DNA of 64,000 nt from Phaeospirillum sp. (GTDB taxonomy: Bacteria > Pseudomonadota > Alphaproteobacteria > Rhodospirillales > Magnetospirillaceae), in NCBI GenBank assembly GCA_030651575.1, contig JAUSFB010000045.1, forward strand, positions 88,451 through 152,450. Direction: 5' to 3'. A program made the position numbers and the translations under genes. The first letter of the stretch is position 1. Each line of letters begins with the position of its first letter. Positions 18,076 through 26,578 of the stretch are shown here, piece by piece. The notes beneath the pieces were generated by a model that had not been told where the DNA came from, made no database searches, and saw only the letters and a list, made by a program, of their open reading frames with translations.

Positions 18076-20826
18076 GTGATCAAGTCCCGGCTGTTTTTTC
18101 GAATTTTCTCGACGATCATGGTCACGGTGGGACTGTTCTCGTCGGCCATCTACCTGTTCTCGGTCCCGCTGATCGAGGAGAAGGGCTATGAGATTGAGCT
18201 GAACGCCAGCCGCACCATCCTCGACAACGTCTTTGTCATGACCAGCAAGATCAATGGCAGCCTGGAGGACCAGCGCGCCATCACCGTCGACGCCTATAAG
18301 CGCCAACTGACCAATGTGGTGTCGCTGGCCGCCTCCTATGTGGATTCTGTCTTTGCCCGCATGGAGCGCGGCGAGATGACGGAGGCCGAGGCGCGGCGGT
18401 TGGTGTTCGACGGGTTGCGGGCCTTCAAATACGGCAACAACGACTATATCTGGGTCACCGATTACCATTCCGTGCTGCAATCCCACCCCGATCCCGGCTT
18501 TCAGGGCCGCGACGCCGGCGACTTGCGCGATATCTCGGGCGAGTTGATCCTTCCCACCATCATCCGTATCGCGCGAGAGCGGGGCGAGGGGTTCCATACC
18601 TATCACTGGCGGCGGCTGGAGGCGACCCAGACGTTGGAGAAGATTTCCTACTTCAAGAATCTGTCTCGCTGGGGACTGGTGATCGGCACCGGCGCCTATC
18701 TCGATGATATCGACGAGGAGGTGGCGCGGCGCAAGGCCGAGGCTATCGACGATCTGCGTCAGGCGCTGCGCAATATCCGTATCGCGCGCACCGGCTACGT
18801 CTACATCTTCGACTCCGCCAACACCATGATCATCCATCCCAACGCCAATATCGAGGGGACCGTGTTCGGAGCCCTGACCGATCCCGCCACCGGGCGGCCG
18901 ATCAGCGAGGAGTTGAAGGCGATCGCCGACAGCGACCAGCCGCTGTCCTATCTGTGGGACAAGCCCACCGAGCCGGGCAATTACGCCTATGAGAAGATTT
19001 CGTTCGTGCGCCACTTCAAGGGGTTCGACTGGTATATCGCGTCCTCGGTCTATGTGGAGGAGCTGAAACGCTCGTCGGCGGTGCTGGGCAACCGGCTGCT
19101 GACCATCTCCATCACCATCATGGTGTTGGCCAGCGGGCTGGGCTATTTCGCGGTTCGGCGGCTGGTGCGGCCCCTGAACCGGCTGGCCGAGACGGCGACC
19201 CTGGTCCGCGCCGGCCATCTGGATGCGGAAAGCGGCATCACCCGCGATGACGAAATCGGAACCTTGGCCGCCGCTTTCGACGGCATGATCCGTCGGGTGC
19301 GCGACGATATCGTCACCCTGGACTCCCGCGTTCGCGAGCGCACCAAGGCCCTGGCCGAGTCCGAAGCGTGGCGGCGCCTGATTCTCGACGCGATCCCCGC
19401 CGCCATTGCCTATATCGGGCGGGACGAGATCGTGCGCTTCGCCAACCGGCCCTGGGCCGAGCTGGTGCGCCAGGACAAGGAAACGGTGATTGGCCGCAGC
19501 CTGGAAGCCGCCATCGGACGTCGCGCCCATGCCAGCATCGCGTCTCATCTGGAAGCGACCTGGGCGGGGGTGCAGACCACCTTCGATTACGCCTTCACCA
19601 CCGCCGAGGGTCTGTCCGTCATCACCAAGAACAGCCTGATTCCTCAATTCGGCCTGGATGGCGACGTGACCGGGCTGTTCGTGTTGGCGCTGGACGTCAC
19701 CGACGAAAAGGAAACCGAGCAGCAATTGATGGAGGCTCAGCGTATGAAGGCGGTGGGGCAGCTGTCGGGGGGCTTGGCCCATGACTTCAACAATCTGCTG
19801 TCGATCATTTTGGGTAATCTGGCGGCGGCGCGGGAGAAATACGCCGAGGTCGAGGGGCTCGACTCCTACCTTGAGCCGGCCCAGCGGGCCAGCCGGCGCG
19901 GCGCCGACATCACCAGCCGGTTGTTGGCCTTCTCGCGCCAGCATCCCATGAAGCCCGAGCCGGTCGAGGTCTGCACCCTGGTGCGCGAGATCGCCATCTT
20001 GCTGCGGCGCTCGCTGCCCAACTCCATCGAGCTGGCATGGCCGGACGGCGATCGGCCGTGCTGGGCCATCGCCGATCAGAGCCAGCTGGAAAACGCCCTG
20101 ATCAATCTGGCGCTTAACGCCCGCGACGCCATGCCGGGCGGCGGTCGGCTGGAGATCGGCGTCGCCATTCGCAAGGTGGCCGAGCCCCTGGCCTTCGACG
20201 AGAAGGTGGCCCCCGACGACTATCTGGAAATCCGGGTGAGCGACGACGGCGGCGGCTTTGCTCCCGACGCGCTGATCCGCGCCTTCGAGCCGTTCTTTAC
20301 CACCAAGACCTTGGGTTCCGGCCTGGGCCTGTCCATGGTCTATGGCTTCGTCAAGCAGTCGCGCGGCTATATCCGGTTGGACAGCGCGCCGGGCGAGGGG
20401 ACCACGGTCACCATCTTGCTGCCCCGCGCCGATCCGGTTCCAGCGGCCGAGCCGGTTGTTCCATCCTTGGCGGAAGGCCGCTGGCAGGGGCAGCTGGCCC
20501 TGGTCGCCGAAGATGACGACGATGTCCGCCAAGTGATGCGACAGCAGCTGATGGATATGGGATTTTCGGTGATCGAGGCGCAAAGCGGCGACGAGGCCGC
20601 CGAACTGATCGGACGGATCGAGGGGCTCTGCCTCGTCGTTTCGGACATTGTCATGCCCGGCCTTGGCGGTATCGAGCTGGCGCGACGGGTGCGGGCGACC
20701 CACCCAGCCATTCGTATTATTTTAGTCAGCGGATTCTCGGTGGACGGTAGCGAAGACATGGCGGATCTGGTCATATTGAGGAAGCCATGGGACAAGCACG
20801 AGCTGATGGAGGCCATCGCTTCGTGA
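18076..20826 (+). CDS. Hybrid sensor histidine kinase (Cache-HAMP-PAS-HisKA-HATPase-REC)
   Basis: A membrane sensor kinase of about 916 residues. A transmembrane helix (RIFSTIMVTVGLFSSAIYLF) precedes a periplasmic double Cache region (about 45-335) with two repeats: FKYGNNDYIWVTDYHSVLQS and IARTGYVYIFDSANTMIIHP. A second membrane helix (LTISITIMVLASGLGYFAV), HAMP and PAS (RRLILDAIPAAIAYIGRDE) follow. The H-box is LSGGLAHDFNNLLSIILGN, the N-box NALINLALNARDAMPGGG, and the G boxes VSDDGGGF and GSGLGLSMVYG. A receiver domain with VVSDIVMPGLGG closes the protein. GTG 18076 has GGGAGG upstream; ATG 18064 is the alternative. Cache domains of this type often bind small carboxylates; the neighbours suggest control of acetate or related acids (inference). 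Confidence 0.9.
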   Translation: MIKSRLFFRIFSTIMVTVGLFSSAIYLFSVPLIEEKGYEIELNASRTILDNVFVMTSKINGSLEDQRAITVDAYKRQLTNVVSLAASYVDSVFARMERGEMTEAEARRLVFDGLRAFKYGNNDYIWVTDYHSVLQSHPDPGFQGRDAGDLRDISGELILPTIIRIARERGEGFHTYHWRRLEATQTLEKISYFKNLSRWGLVIGTGAYLDDIDEEVARRKAEAIDDLRQALRNIRIARTGYVYIFDSANTMIIHPNANIEGTVFGALTDPATGRPISEELKAIADSDQPLSYLWDKPTEPGNYAYEKISFVRHFKGFDWYIASSVYVEELKRSSAVLGNRLLTISITIMVLASGLGYFAVRRLVRPLNRLAETATLVRAGHLDAESGITRDDEIGTLAAAFDGMIRRVRDDIVTLDSRVRERTKALAESEAWRRLILDAIPAAIAYIGRDEIVRFANRPWAELVRQDKETVIGRSLEAAIGRRAHASIASHLEATWAGVQTTFDYAFTTAEGLSVITKNSLIPQFGLDGDVTGLFVLALDVTDEKETEQQLMEAQRMKAVGQLSGGLAHDFNNLLSIILGNLAAAREKYAEVEGLDSYLEPAQRASRRGADITSRLLAFSRQHPMKPEPVEVCTLVREIAILLRRSLPNSIELAWPDGDRPCWAIADQSQLENALINLALNARDAMPGGGRLEIGVAIRKVAEPLAFDEKVAPDDYLEIRVSDDGGGFAPDALIRAFEPFFTTKTLGSGLGLSMVYGFVKQSRGYIRLDSAPGEGTTVTILLPRADPVPAAEPVVPSLAEGRWQGQLALVAEDDDDVRQVMRQQLMDMGFSVIEAQSGDEAAELIGRIEGLCLVVSDIVMPGLGGIELARRVRATHPAIRIILVSGFSVDGSEDMADLVILRKPWDKHELMEAIAS

Positions 20827-20847
20827 TGTGTTGAGGGGAACCGCCAG

Positions 20848-21567
20848 TTGGTCAGCAAAAAGCGCCTTTACCTGATCGAGGATGACCCCGATATCCGCAA
20901 GCTGGTGCGGAGCCTGCTGGAAGGCTATGGCTATGACGTCCAGACCTTTGCCAATGGCGGCGCCGCCCGACAGGCCATCCGGCGCGAGGTGCCCGACCTT
21001 TGTATCGTCGATCTGGGACTCCCCGACATGGACGGCCTGACCCTGGTTCGCGAATTGTGGGAGGATGTGCGCTTTGGCGTCATCATCCTGACCGGCCGGG
21101 GCGACGTGTCCGACCGGGTGCTGGGGCTGGAGCTGGGGGCCGACGACTATATCGTCAAGCCGTTCGAGCCGCGCGAACTGGTGGCCCGCGTCAACAGCGT
21201 CATCCGTCGCCGCGACCAGTTGGCCGAGGCCAGGGGAACCGCCCAGTCCGGCCAGGCTCGCTTTGGCGATTGGGTGTTCGATCTGGGAAATCTGATCCTG
21301 ACCGCCACCGATGGCCGTCAGGAGAGTCTGACCGCCGCCGAGGCCGGCCTGCTGATCGCCTTGCTCAAAGCGCCCAAGCGGGTGCTGTCGCGAGAGCAGC
21401 TTCAAGGCGACGATCAGGACCGCGATGATTTCGCCTTCGACCGCAGCATCGATGTGCGCATCTCGCGCATCCGCAAGAAGATCGAGCCCGATCCCAAGTC
21501 GCCGCGCCTGATCAAGACGGTCTACGGCGCCGGCTACCTGTTCACCGCCGAGGTTGGCTGGGGGTAG
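20848..21567 (+). CDS. OmpR-family response regulator
   Basis: A 239-residue two-domain regulator. The receiver has the acidic pair EDDPD, the phosphoacceptor in LCIVDLGLPDMDG, and LTGRGD and IVKPFEP. The C-terminal winged helix contains LTAAEAGLLIALLKAPKRVL, RSIDVRISRIRKKIEPDP and TVYGAGYLF. The start is a TTG at 20848 with GAGGGG nine bases upstream. It lies 21 bp after the hybrid kinase and is very probably its partner. Targets are unknown; the divergent actP and the downstream acyl-CoA genes are candidates. Confidence 0.9.
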   Translation: MVSKKRLYLIEDDPDIRKLVRSLLEGYGYDVQTFANGGAARQAIRREVPDLCIVDLGLPDMDGLTLVRELWEDVRFGVIILTGRGDVSDRVLGLELGADDYIVKPFEPRELVARVNSVIRRRDQLAEARGTAQSGQARFGDWVFDLGNLILTATDGRQESLTAAEAGLLIALLKAPKRVLSREQLQGDDQDRDDFAFDRSIDVRISRIRKKIEPDPKSPRLIKTVYGAGYLFTAEVGWG

Positions 21568-21690
21568 GGTCAAGTCCCGGCTACAATTCGTCATAATCCA
21601 GAGAAAATTCGATAACGCCGCCCTGCTAGACCCTCCACAACACCGCAGGCAAGAGCGGCAGGCAATCAATGCCGGAAGGGAGAACAGTCA

Positions 21691-23316
21691 ATGTCCGTCA
21701 CCAATCAGTATGAGCTTGGACTCGGTCGCAACGACGCCAACTTCGTCGCCCTGACTCCGCTCACCTTCCTGGAACGTGCCGCATCGGTCTGGCCGGATCG
21801 CACCGCCATCATCCATGGCCCGCTGCGTCGGACCTGGGCCGAGACCTTCACCCGCTGCCGCCAGCTGGCCGCCGCGCTGACCCGGCGCGGCATCGGCCTG
21901 GGCGACACCGTCGCGGTGATGGGGGCCAATACGCCCGAGACTTTCGAGGCTCATTTCGGCGTGCCGCTGTGCGGCGCGGTGCTGAACGCCATCAACACCC
22001 GGCTGGACGCCGACGCCATCACCTTCATCCTCAATCATGCCGAAGCCAAGATCCTGATCACCGACCGCGAGTTCTCGCCGGTGGTCAAGCGGGCGCTGGC
22101 GGCGCTGGGCCGCACCCTTCCGGTGATCGATATCGACGATCCTCAGTATAGCGGCGGCGAGCGTCTGGGCGAGGCGACCTACGAGGATTTGCTGGCCGAG
22201 GCCGGCTCCGATCTGCCCTGGACCATGCCCACCGACGAGTGGCAGGCCATCTCTCTCAATTACACCTCGGGCACCACCGGCAATCCCAAGGGCGTGGTCT
22301 ACCATCATCGCGGCGCCTATCTCAACGCCGTGTCCAACGCCCTGTCCTGGCAGATGGAGGCGCCGATCTATCTGTGGACGTTACCCATGTTCCATTGCAA
22401 CGGCTGGTGCTTCCCCTGGACCATGGCGGTCACGGCGGGGACCAGCGTCTGCCTGCGCCATGTGCGGGTCGAGGCCATCCTGGGCGCCATCCGAGACGAG
22501 GCGGTGACCCATTTCTGCGGCGCGCCCATCGTGCTCAACATGATCAACAACGCGCCGGTCAAGCTGAAGGAAGGCATCACCCATAAGGTCAAGGTGATGA
22601 CCGCCGGGGCTGCCCCGCCGGCTCCGGTCATTGCCGGCATGGAGCGCATGGGCTGGGACGTCACCCATGTCTACGGCCTGACCGAGTGCTATGGCCCCAC
22701 CGTCCAGTGCGTCTGGCATGACAAATGGGATGGGCTGTCGCTGGAGGAAAAGGCCCGGATCAAGGCCCGCCAGGGCGTGCGCGGCCCCATGCTGGAAGGC
22801 CTGATGATCGCCGACCCGCTGTCCCTGGAGCCCATGCCCAAGGACGGCTGCACGGTGGGCGAGATCTTCATGCGCGGCAATAACGTCATGAAAGGCTACC
22901 TCAAGAATGAGAAGGCCACCGAGGAAGCCTTCGCCGGCGGCTGGTTCCATACCGGCGATCTGGCGGTGTGGCATGCCGATGGCTATATGGAGATCAAGGA
23001 CCGCTCCAAGGACATCATCATTTCCGGTGGCGAAAATATTTCCTCCATCGAGGTCGAGGATGTCCTTTACGCCCATCCCGCCGTTCTGGAGGCGGCGGTG
23101 GTGGCGCGCCCCGACGAAAAGTGGGGCGAGACCCCCTGCGCCTTCATCTCGCTGAAGGAAGGGGCCGAGGTTGCCGAGGCCGACATCATCGCCTTCTGCC
23201 GCGAGCGGATGGCCCATTTCAAGCTGCCGCGCACCGTCGTGTTCGGGCCGTTGCCCAAGACCTCCACCGGCAAGGTCCAGAAATTCCAGCTTCGTCAGAT
23301 GGCAAAGGATCTGTGA
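21691..23316 (+). CDS. Acyl-CoA synthetase, AMP-forming (DmdB-like)
   Basis: A 541-residue member of the ANL ligase superfamily that activates a carboxylic acid to its CoA thioester through an acyl-adenylate. Motifs: the P-loop-like YTSGTTGNPKGVVYHH, GLTECYGPT, GWFHTGDLAVWHADGYMEIK and KDIIISGGENISSIEVE, and the C-terminal catalytic lysine in PKTSTGKVQKF. The stretch LPMFHCNGWCFPWTMAVTAG is typical of medium-chain and 3-methylmercaptopropionate ligases (DmdB). Substrate is therefore unsettled between medium-chain fatty acids and methylmercaptopropionate. GGAAGGGAGA lies upstream of the ATG. It is followed almost immediately by a DmdC-like dehydrogenase, supporting a shared pathway. Confidence 0.9.
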   Translation: MSVTNQYELGLGRNDANFVALTPLTFLERAASVWPDRTAIIHGPLRRTWAETFTRCRQLAAALTRRGIGLGDTVAVMGANTPETFEAHFGVPLCGAVLNAINTRLDADAITFILNHAEAKILITDREFSPVVKRALAALGRTLPVIDIDDPQYSGGERLGEATYEDLLAEAGSDLPWTMPTDEWQAISLNYTSGTTGNPKGVVYHHRGAYLNAVSNALSWQMEAPIYLWTLPMFHCNGWCFPWTMAVTAGTSVCLRHVRVEAILGAIRDEAVTHFCGAPIVLNMINNAPVKLKEGITHKVKVMTAGAAPPAPVIAGMERMGWDVTHVYGLTECYGPTVQCVWHDKWDGLSLEEKARIKARQGVRGPMLEGLMIADPLSLEPMPKDGCTVGEIFMRGNNVMKGYLKNEKATEEAFAGGWFHTGDLAVWHADGYMEIKDRSKDIIISGGENISSIEVEDVLYAHPAVLEAAVVARPDEKWGETPCAFISLKEGAEVAEADIIAFCRERMAHFKLPRTVVFGPLPKTSTGKVQKFQLRQMAKDL

Positions 23317-23375
23317 TGTCGAACGTCCAGGTCGCGACCCTTGACGCCGTCACCGCCGCCGCGTTGGGAGACTAA
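23316..23375 (+). CDS. Possible 19-residue micro-ORF
   Basis: The ATG overlaps the stop of the acyl-CoA synthetase (TGATG) and the frame encodes MSNVQVATLDAVTAAALGD, ending three bases before the next start. Such overlap favours coupled reinitiation, so it may be translated and help couple the dehydrogenase. It is too short to judge otherwise. Confidence 0.3.
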   Translation: MSNVQVATLDAVTAAALGD

Positions 23376-23378
23376 ACC

Positions 23379-25157
23379 ATGACCGCCTATATTCCGCCGT
23401 TGCGCGATATCAAATTCACCCTGGAAGAGCTGGTCGGCCTCGACGAGGTCAACGCCTTGCCGGGATTCGAGGAAGCGTCCCCGGAGCTGGCCGACAGCAT
23501 CCTGGAGGAAGCCGGCCACATTGCCGAGGGTGTCCTGGCTCCGCTTAACCGGGTCGGCGACGCGGACGGCGCCGTCATGGAGAATGGCGAGGTCCGCACT
23601 GCCAAGGGTTGGGGCGCCGCCTGGAACACCCTGGTGGATGGCGGCTGGAACGGCCTGCCTTTCGCCGCCGAATGGGGTGGAATGGGCTTGCCCAACGTGC
23701 TGAACACCGCTGTTCACGAGATGTGGCAGGCGGCCAATATGGCTTTTACCTTGTGCCCCATGCTGACCCAGGGCGCGGTCAACGCCATCCGGCTTTACGG
23801 TTCGGCCGGGCAGAAGGCGTTCTATCTGCCCAAGATGGTGTCCGGCGAGTGGACCGGCACCATGAATCTGACCGAGCCTCAGGCCGGCTCGGACCTGTCG
23901 GCGGTTCGTTCCAAGGCGGTTCCCGATGGTGATCGATTCCGGCTGTCCGGCCAGAAGATCTTCATTACTTACGGCGATCACGACATGGCCGGCAATATCG
24001 TCCATCTCGTCCTCGCCCGCTTGCCCGACGCCCCGGCCGGAGTCAAGGGGATCTCGCTGTTCGTGGTGCCCAAGGTCAATGCGGATGGCAGCCTCAACGA
24101 CGTCAAATGCGTCTCGCTGGAGCATAAGCTGGGCATCCATGGCAGCCCCACGGCGGTGATGTCGTTCGGCGATCATGGCGGTGCGCTGGGCGAGTTGATC
24201 GGCCAGCCCAATCGCGGCCTGGAATACATGTTCGCCATGATGAATCACGCCCGTCTCGCGGTCGGACTTCAGGGCCTCGCCATCGCCGAGCGCGCCTATC
24301 AGCAGGCGCGCAATTACGCCCGCGAACGGGTGCAGGGCCGGCCGGTGGGCTGGACCGCCAGCGGCCCGGCCGGCATCGTCCATCATCCCGATGTGCGCCG
24401 TCTGCTGATGACCATGAAATGCCAGATCGAGGCCATGCGCGCCATTCACTACACCGCCGCCGCCGCCGTCGATGTGGCGCACGGCCATCTCGACCCCAAT
24501 CGGCGCTACGAGGCGCATCTGATGGTCGAGCTGCTGACTCCCATCGCCAAGGGCTGGTGCACCGAAGTGGGCCAGACCATCGCCTCGCTGGGGCTCCAGG
24601 TCCATGGCGGCATGGGCTATATCGAGGAAACCGGGGCGGCCCAGCATCTGCGCGACGCGCGAATCACCACCATCTACGAAGGCACCACCGCCATTCAGGC
24701 CAACGATCTGGTCAACCGCAAGATCCTGCGCGACAAGGGCGAGGGCATCGGCAAGCTGCTGGCCGAGATCAAGTCGGTCGCGGTCGAGATGACCGGCGCG
24801 GATGACGAGACCCTGACCATCATCGGAACCCGCATGTTCGAGGCGGTCGGTTCGGCCGAGCGCGTGGTGACGTGGCTGCAAGACGCCCAAGCCCAGGACC
24901 CGCGGTTGCCGGCGGCGGCGGCGGTGCCGGTGCTGGAAATGATGGGCCAAGTGGTGGGCGGTCACATGATGGCCCGCGCCGCCCGCATCGCCAAGGCACG
25001 CCTGACCGAGGGCGCCGACCACGACGGTTTCTACGCCGCCAAGATGGTCACCGCCCGCTTCTTCGCCGAGCACATTTTGTGCCATGTGGCGGCACTGGAG
25101 CGAACCGCCATCAGCGGCTCGGCGACGGTGATGGGGCTGGACGAAACACTGCTGTAG
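23379..25157 (+). CDS. Acyl-CoA dehydrogenase, DmdC-like
   Basis: A 592-residue FAD-dependent acyl-CoA dehydrogenase of the long DmdC-like subfamily (typical ACADs are about 380 residues; this class has an extra C-terminal domain). Seen are GEWTGTMNLTEPQAGSDLSA (FAD/substrate loop), KIFITYGDHDM, the region LGIHGSPTAVMSFGD, LQVHGGMGYIEETGAAQHLR and the catalytic-glutamate region ARITTIYEGTTAIQANDL. It introduces a 2,3 double bond into an acyl-CoA. With the upstream ligase it forms a two-step activation/oxidation unit, either for fatty acids or, by analogy with DmdB-DmdC, for 3-methylmercaptopropionate; no DmdA or DmdD is visible here. GGGAG precedes the ATG. Confidence 0.92.
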   Translation: MTAYIPPLRDIKFTLEELVGLDEVNALPGFEEASPELADSILEEAGHIAEGVLAPLNRVGDADGAVMENGEVRTAKGWGAAWNTLVDGGWNGLPFAAEWGGMGLPNVLNTAVHEMWQAANMAFTLCPMLTQGAVNAIRLYGSAGQKAFYLPKMVSGEWTGTMNLTEPQAGSDLSAVRSKAVPDGDRFRLSGQKIFITYGDHDMAGNIVHLVLARLPDAPAGVKGISLFVVPKVNADGSLNDVKCVSLEHKLGIHGSPTAVMSFGDHGGALGELIGQPNRGLEYMFAMMNHARLAVGLQGLAIAERAYQQARNYARERVQGRPVGWTASGPAGIVHHPDVRRLLMTMKCQIEAMRAIHYTAAAAVDVAHGHLDPNRRYEAHLMVELLTPIAKGWCTEVGQTIASLGLQVHGGMGYIEETGAAQHLRDARITTIYEGTTAIQANDLVNRKILRDKGEGIGKLLAEIKSVAVEMTGADDETLTIIGTRMFEAVGSAERVVTWLQDAQAQDPRLPAAAAVPVLEMMGQVVGGHMMARAARIAKARLTEGADHDGFYAAKMVTARFFAEHILCHVAALERTAISGSATVMGLDETLL

Positions 25158-25283
25158 CCATTGGCCGCCGGACGGTTCACCCGTCTGACCTATTTCCCTG
25201 GGGCAAAGGGCGCCATCTCGACACCAACGCCACGTCGCCGGTTGCGGGTTGAAACGAAAACCCACCGCCAAACATCGGCCCAC

Positions 25284-25299
25284 CCCCCCGCGTGGGGGG
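25284..25299. repeat. C6-GCGT-G6 hairpin at the left end of the restriction island
   Basis: CCCCCC, a four-base loop and GGGGGG lie between the dehydrogenase and vsr. The shape recalls the C6-ATTT-G6 palindromes further right, but the loop differs. It may be a transcript-end hairpin for either convergent gene. Confidence 0.4.
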
Positions 25300-25339
25300 C
25301 GACGCGTTAATGGTTTCCGGCATTATGTAGCAAACACAC

Positions 25340-25786
25340 CTAACCTCGACGGGTTGGCGTGGCCTTGATCGCCTCGGCCAACTCACCCAGTTTCCCCGGT
25401 CCCTTCACCTCGCACTCCCACACCACCAGCACGGTCCATCCGAGGGCTTCAAGCGCTAGGCGCACCTCAATGTCCCGCCTCTGGTTTCGGCCGATCTTCG
25501 CTGTCCAGTATTCGGTTCTGGTCTTTGGGATGCGGTGACGAGAACACCCCTCGTGTCCATGCCAAAAGCAGCCATGGACGAACAGGGCTATCCGCTTGGA
25601 AGAAAAGATGACGTCCGGCTTGCCGGGGAGCGCTTTGGCGTGAAGCCGGTAGCGGAGACCGGCGCGCCATAGCGCCTTTCTGACGGCCAACTCCGGCCCG
25701 GTGTCGGCTCCCTTGACGGCCCGCATGACGCGGGACCGTTCGGGATCAATCGGAATCGTCTCCGCTGTCTTCGCCATTTTCCACAT
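25340..25786 (-). CDS. vsr: Very short patch repair endonuclease Vsr
   Basis: This nicks DNA beside T:G mismatches that arise when 5-methylcytosine deaminates, so it travels with cytosine-C5 methyltransferases. Diagnostic motifs: SRVMRAVKGADTGPELAVRK, KPDVIFSSKRIALFVHGCFW, the zinc-site region HGHEGCSRHRIPKT, NQRRDIEVRLALEALGW and VLVVWECEV. Length 148 is normal. An in-frame ATG at 25777 is an alternative start. The 5' end overlaps the 3' end of the GIY-YIG gene, so it is the last gene of the restriction-modification operon and protects against mutagenesis at the methylated site. Confidence 0.95.
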   Translation of the reverse strand: MWKMAKTAETIPIDPERSRVMRAVKGADTGPELAVRKALWRAGLRYRLHAKALPGKPDVIFSSKRIALFVHGCFWHGHEGCSRHRIPKTRTEYWTAKIGRNQRRDIEVRLALEALGWTVLVVWECEVKGPGKLGELAEAIKATPTRRG

Positions 25787-26519
25787 CTACCGAAGCTTCG
25801 CCGCCCAATGCCCGGTAACGGCGCTCGGCCAGCCATTGAAGACGCTTCGCCTGGGTGAGCAAAGTACGGCGAAGACCACCCTGTACCTTGCGCTCTGCGA
25901 TGACTTGAGACAACCGGCTGATGATCAGCGCGCGCCGGGCATTGCGGAAGTCCGGGTGGGATCGAATGTCGTGTACCTCGTTGGAGACGATGCAGGCCCG
26001 ATGCGAAGTCGGCTCCTCGATCTCCACCGTCGGCGCCGGGGGGTCTTTCTCATTGAGAACGGCCTTGAACTGACTGTTTTCAATGGCGCGCTGGTAAATT
26101 AGATCTTCCAGCGCGTCGAGATGCGCCTTGGCCTCCACGAAAGCCGGTGTTTTTTTGTTTCTGCCGCTGACCTCCTGAAATTGAGGCAGCGGCCACACCT
26201 CGATCTCATAGACCTCGAATGGGTCGAGAACGGACATCGCCACGGCGTCGGTGCGCTGGTTGGTGAGGTGGCGGCGAATACGAGTACGGAGCATTTCGTT
26301 CGTCTGACCGACATAGATCGGCTCGCCGTCATAGTCGAAGAAGGCGTAGACGCCCCATTTGAAGTTGCCGACCTTGCGGGATTTGCCCGTTACCGGATCG
26401 TCAAACGGAGCATCCAGGAAGGCTTCCAGGTTCTTGCGCAGATCTTCCGTCTCGAACGGAGGAAAATTCACCGCGTCTGGATCGCGCTTGCCTTCTTTTG
26501 GGCTTTTCGCCATGTCCAT
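25746..26519 (-). CDS. GIY-YIG family nuclease, probable restriction endonuclease
   Basis: A 257-residue protein with a central GIY-YIG nuclease domain: GVYAFFDYDGEPIYVGQTNE (the GIY/YIG pair appears as GVY and YVG), followed by MLRTRIRRHLTN with the catalytic arginine. A glutamate in FVEAKAHLDALEDLIYQRAI is a candidate metal ligand. The C-terminal 100 residues are helical and charged. Position between a C5 methyltransferase and vsr makes a type II restriction enzyme the best guess; I cannot deduce a recognition site, and I see no close match to Eco29kI. An ATG at residue 3 is an alternative start. Confidence 0.82.
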   Translation of the reverse strand: MDMAKSPKEGKRDPDAVNFPPFETEDLRKNLEAFLDAPFDDPVTGKSRKVGNFKWGVYAFFDYDGEPIYVGQTNEMLRTRIRRHLTNQRTDAVAMSVLDPFEVYEIEVWPLPQFQEVSGRNKKTPAFVEAKAHLDALEDLIYQRAIENSQFKAVLNEKDPPAPTVEIEEPTSHRACIVSNEVHDIRSHPDFRNARRALIISRLSQVIAERKVQGGLRRTLLTQAKRLQWLAERRYRALGGEASVDVENGEDSGDDSD

Positions 26520-26578
26520 TGCCCCGCTTTGATTGTGCAGGACAATGGACCATAGTCAGGCGAAATAGTCGAGGCCCC

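Noticed and set aside
17986..20703. 905-codon minus frame opposite the hybrid kinase
   Set aside because: Every kinase box is present on the plus strand; the antisense frame has no domain.
23295..25283. 662-codon minus frame opposite the acyl-CoA dehydrogenase
   Set aside because: Antisense of a well-recognised enzyme.
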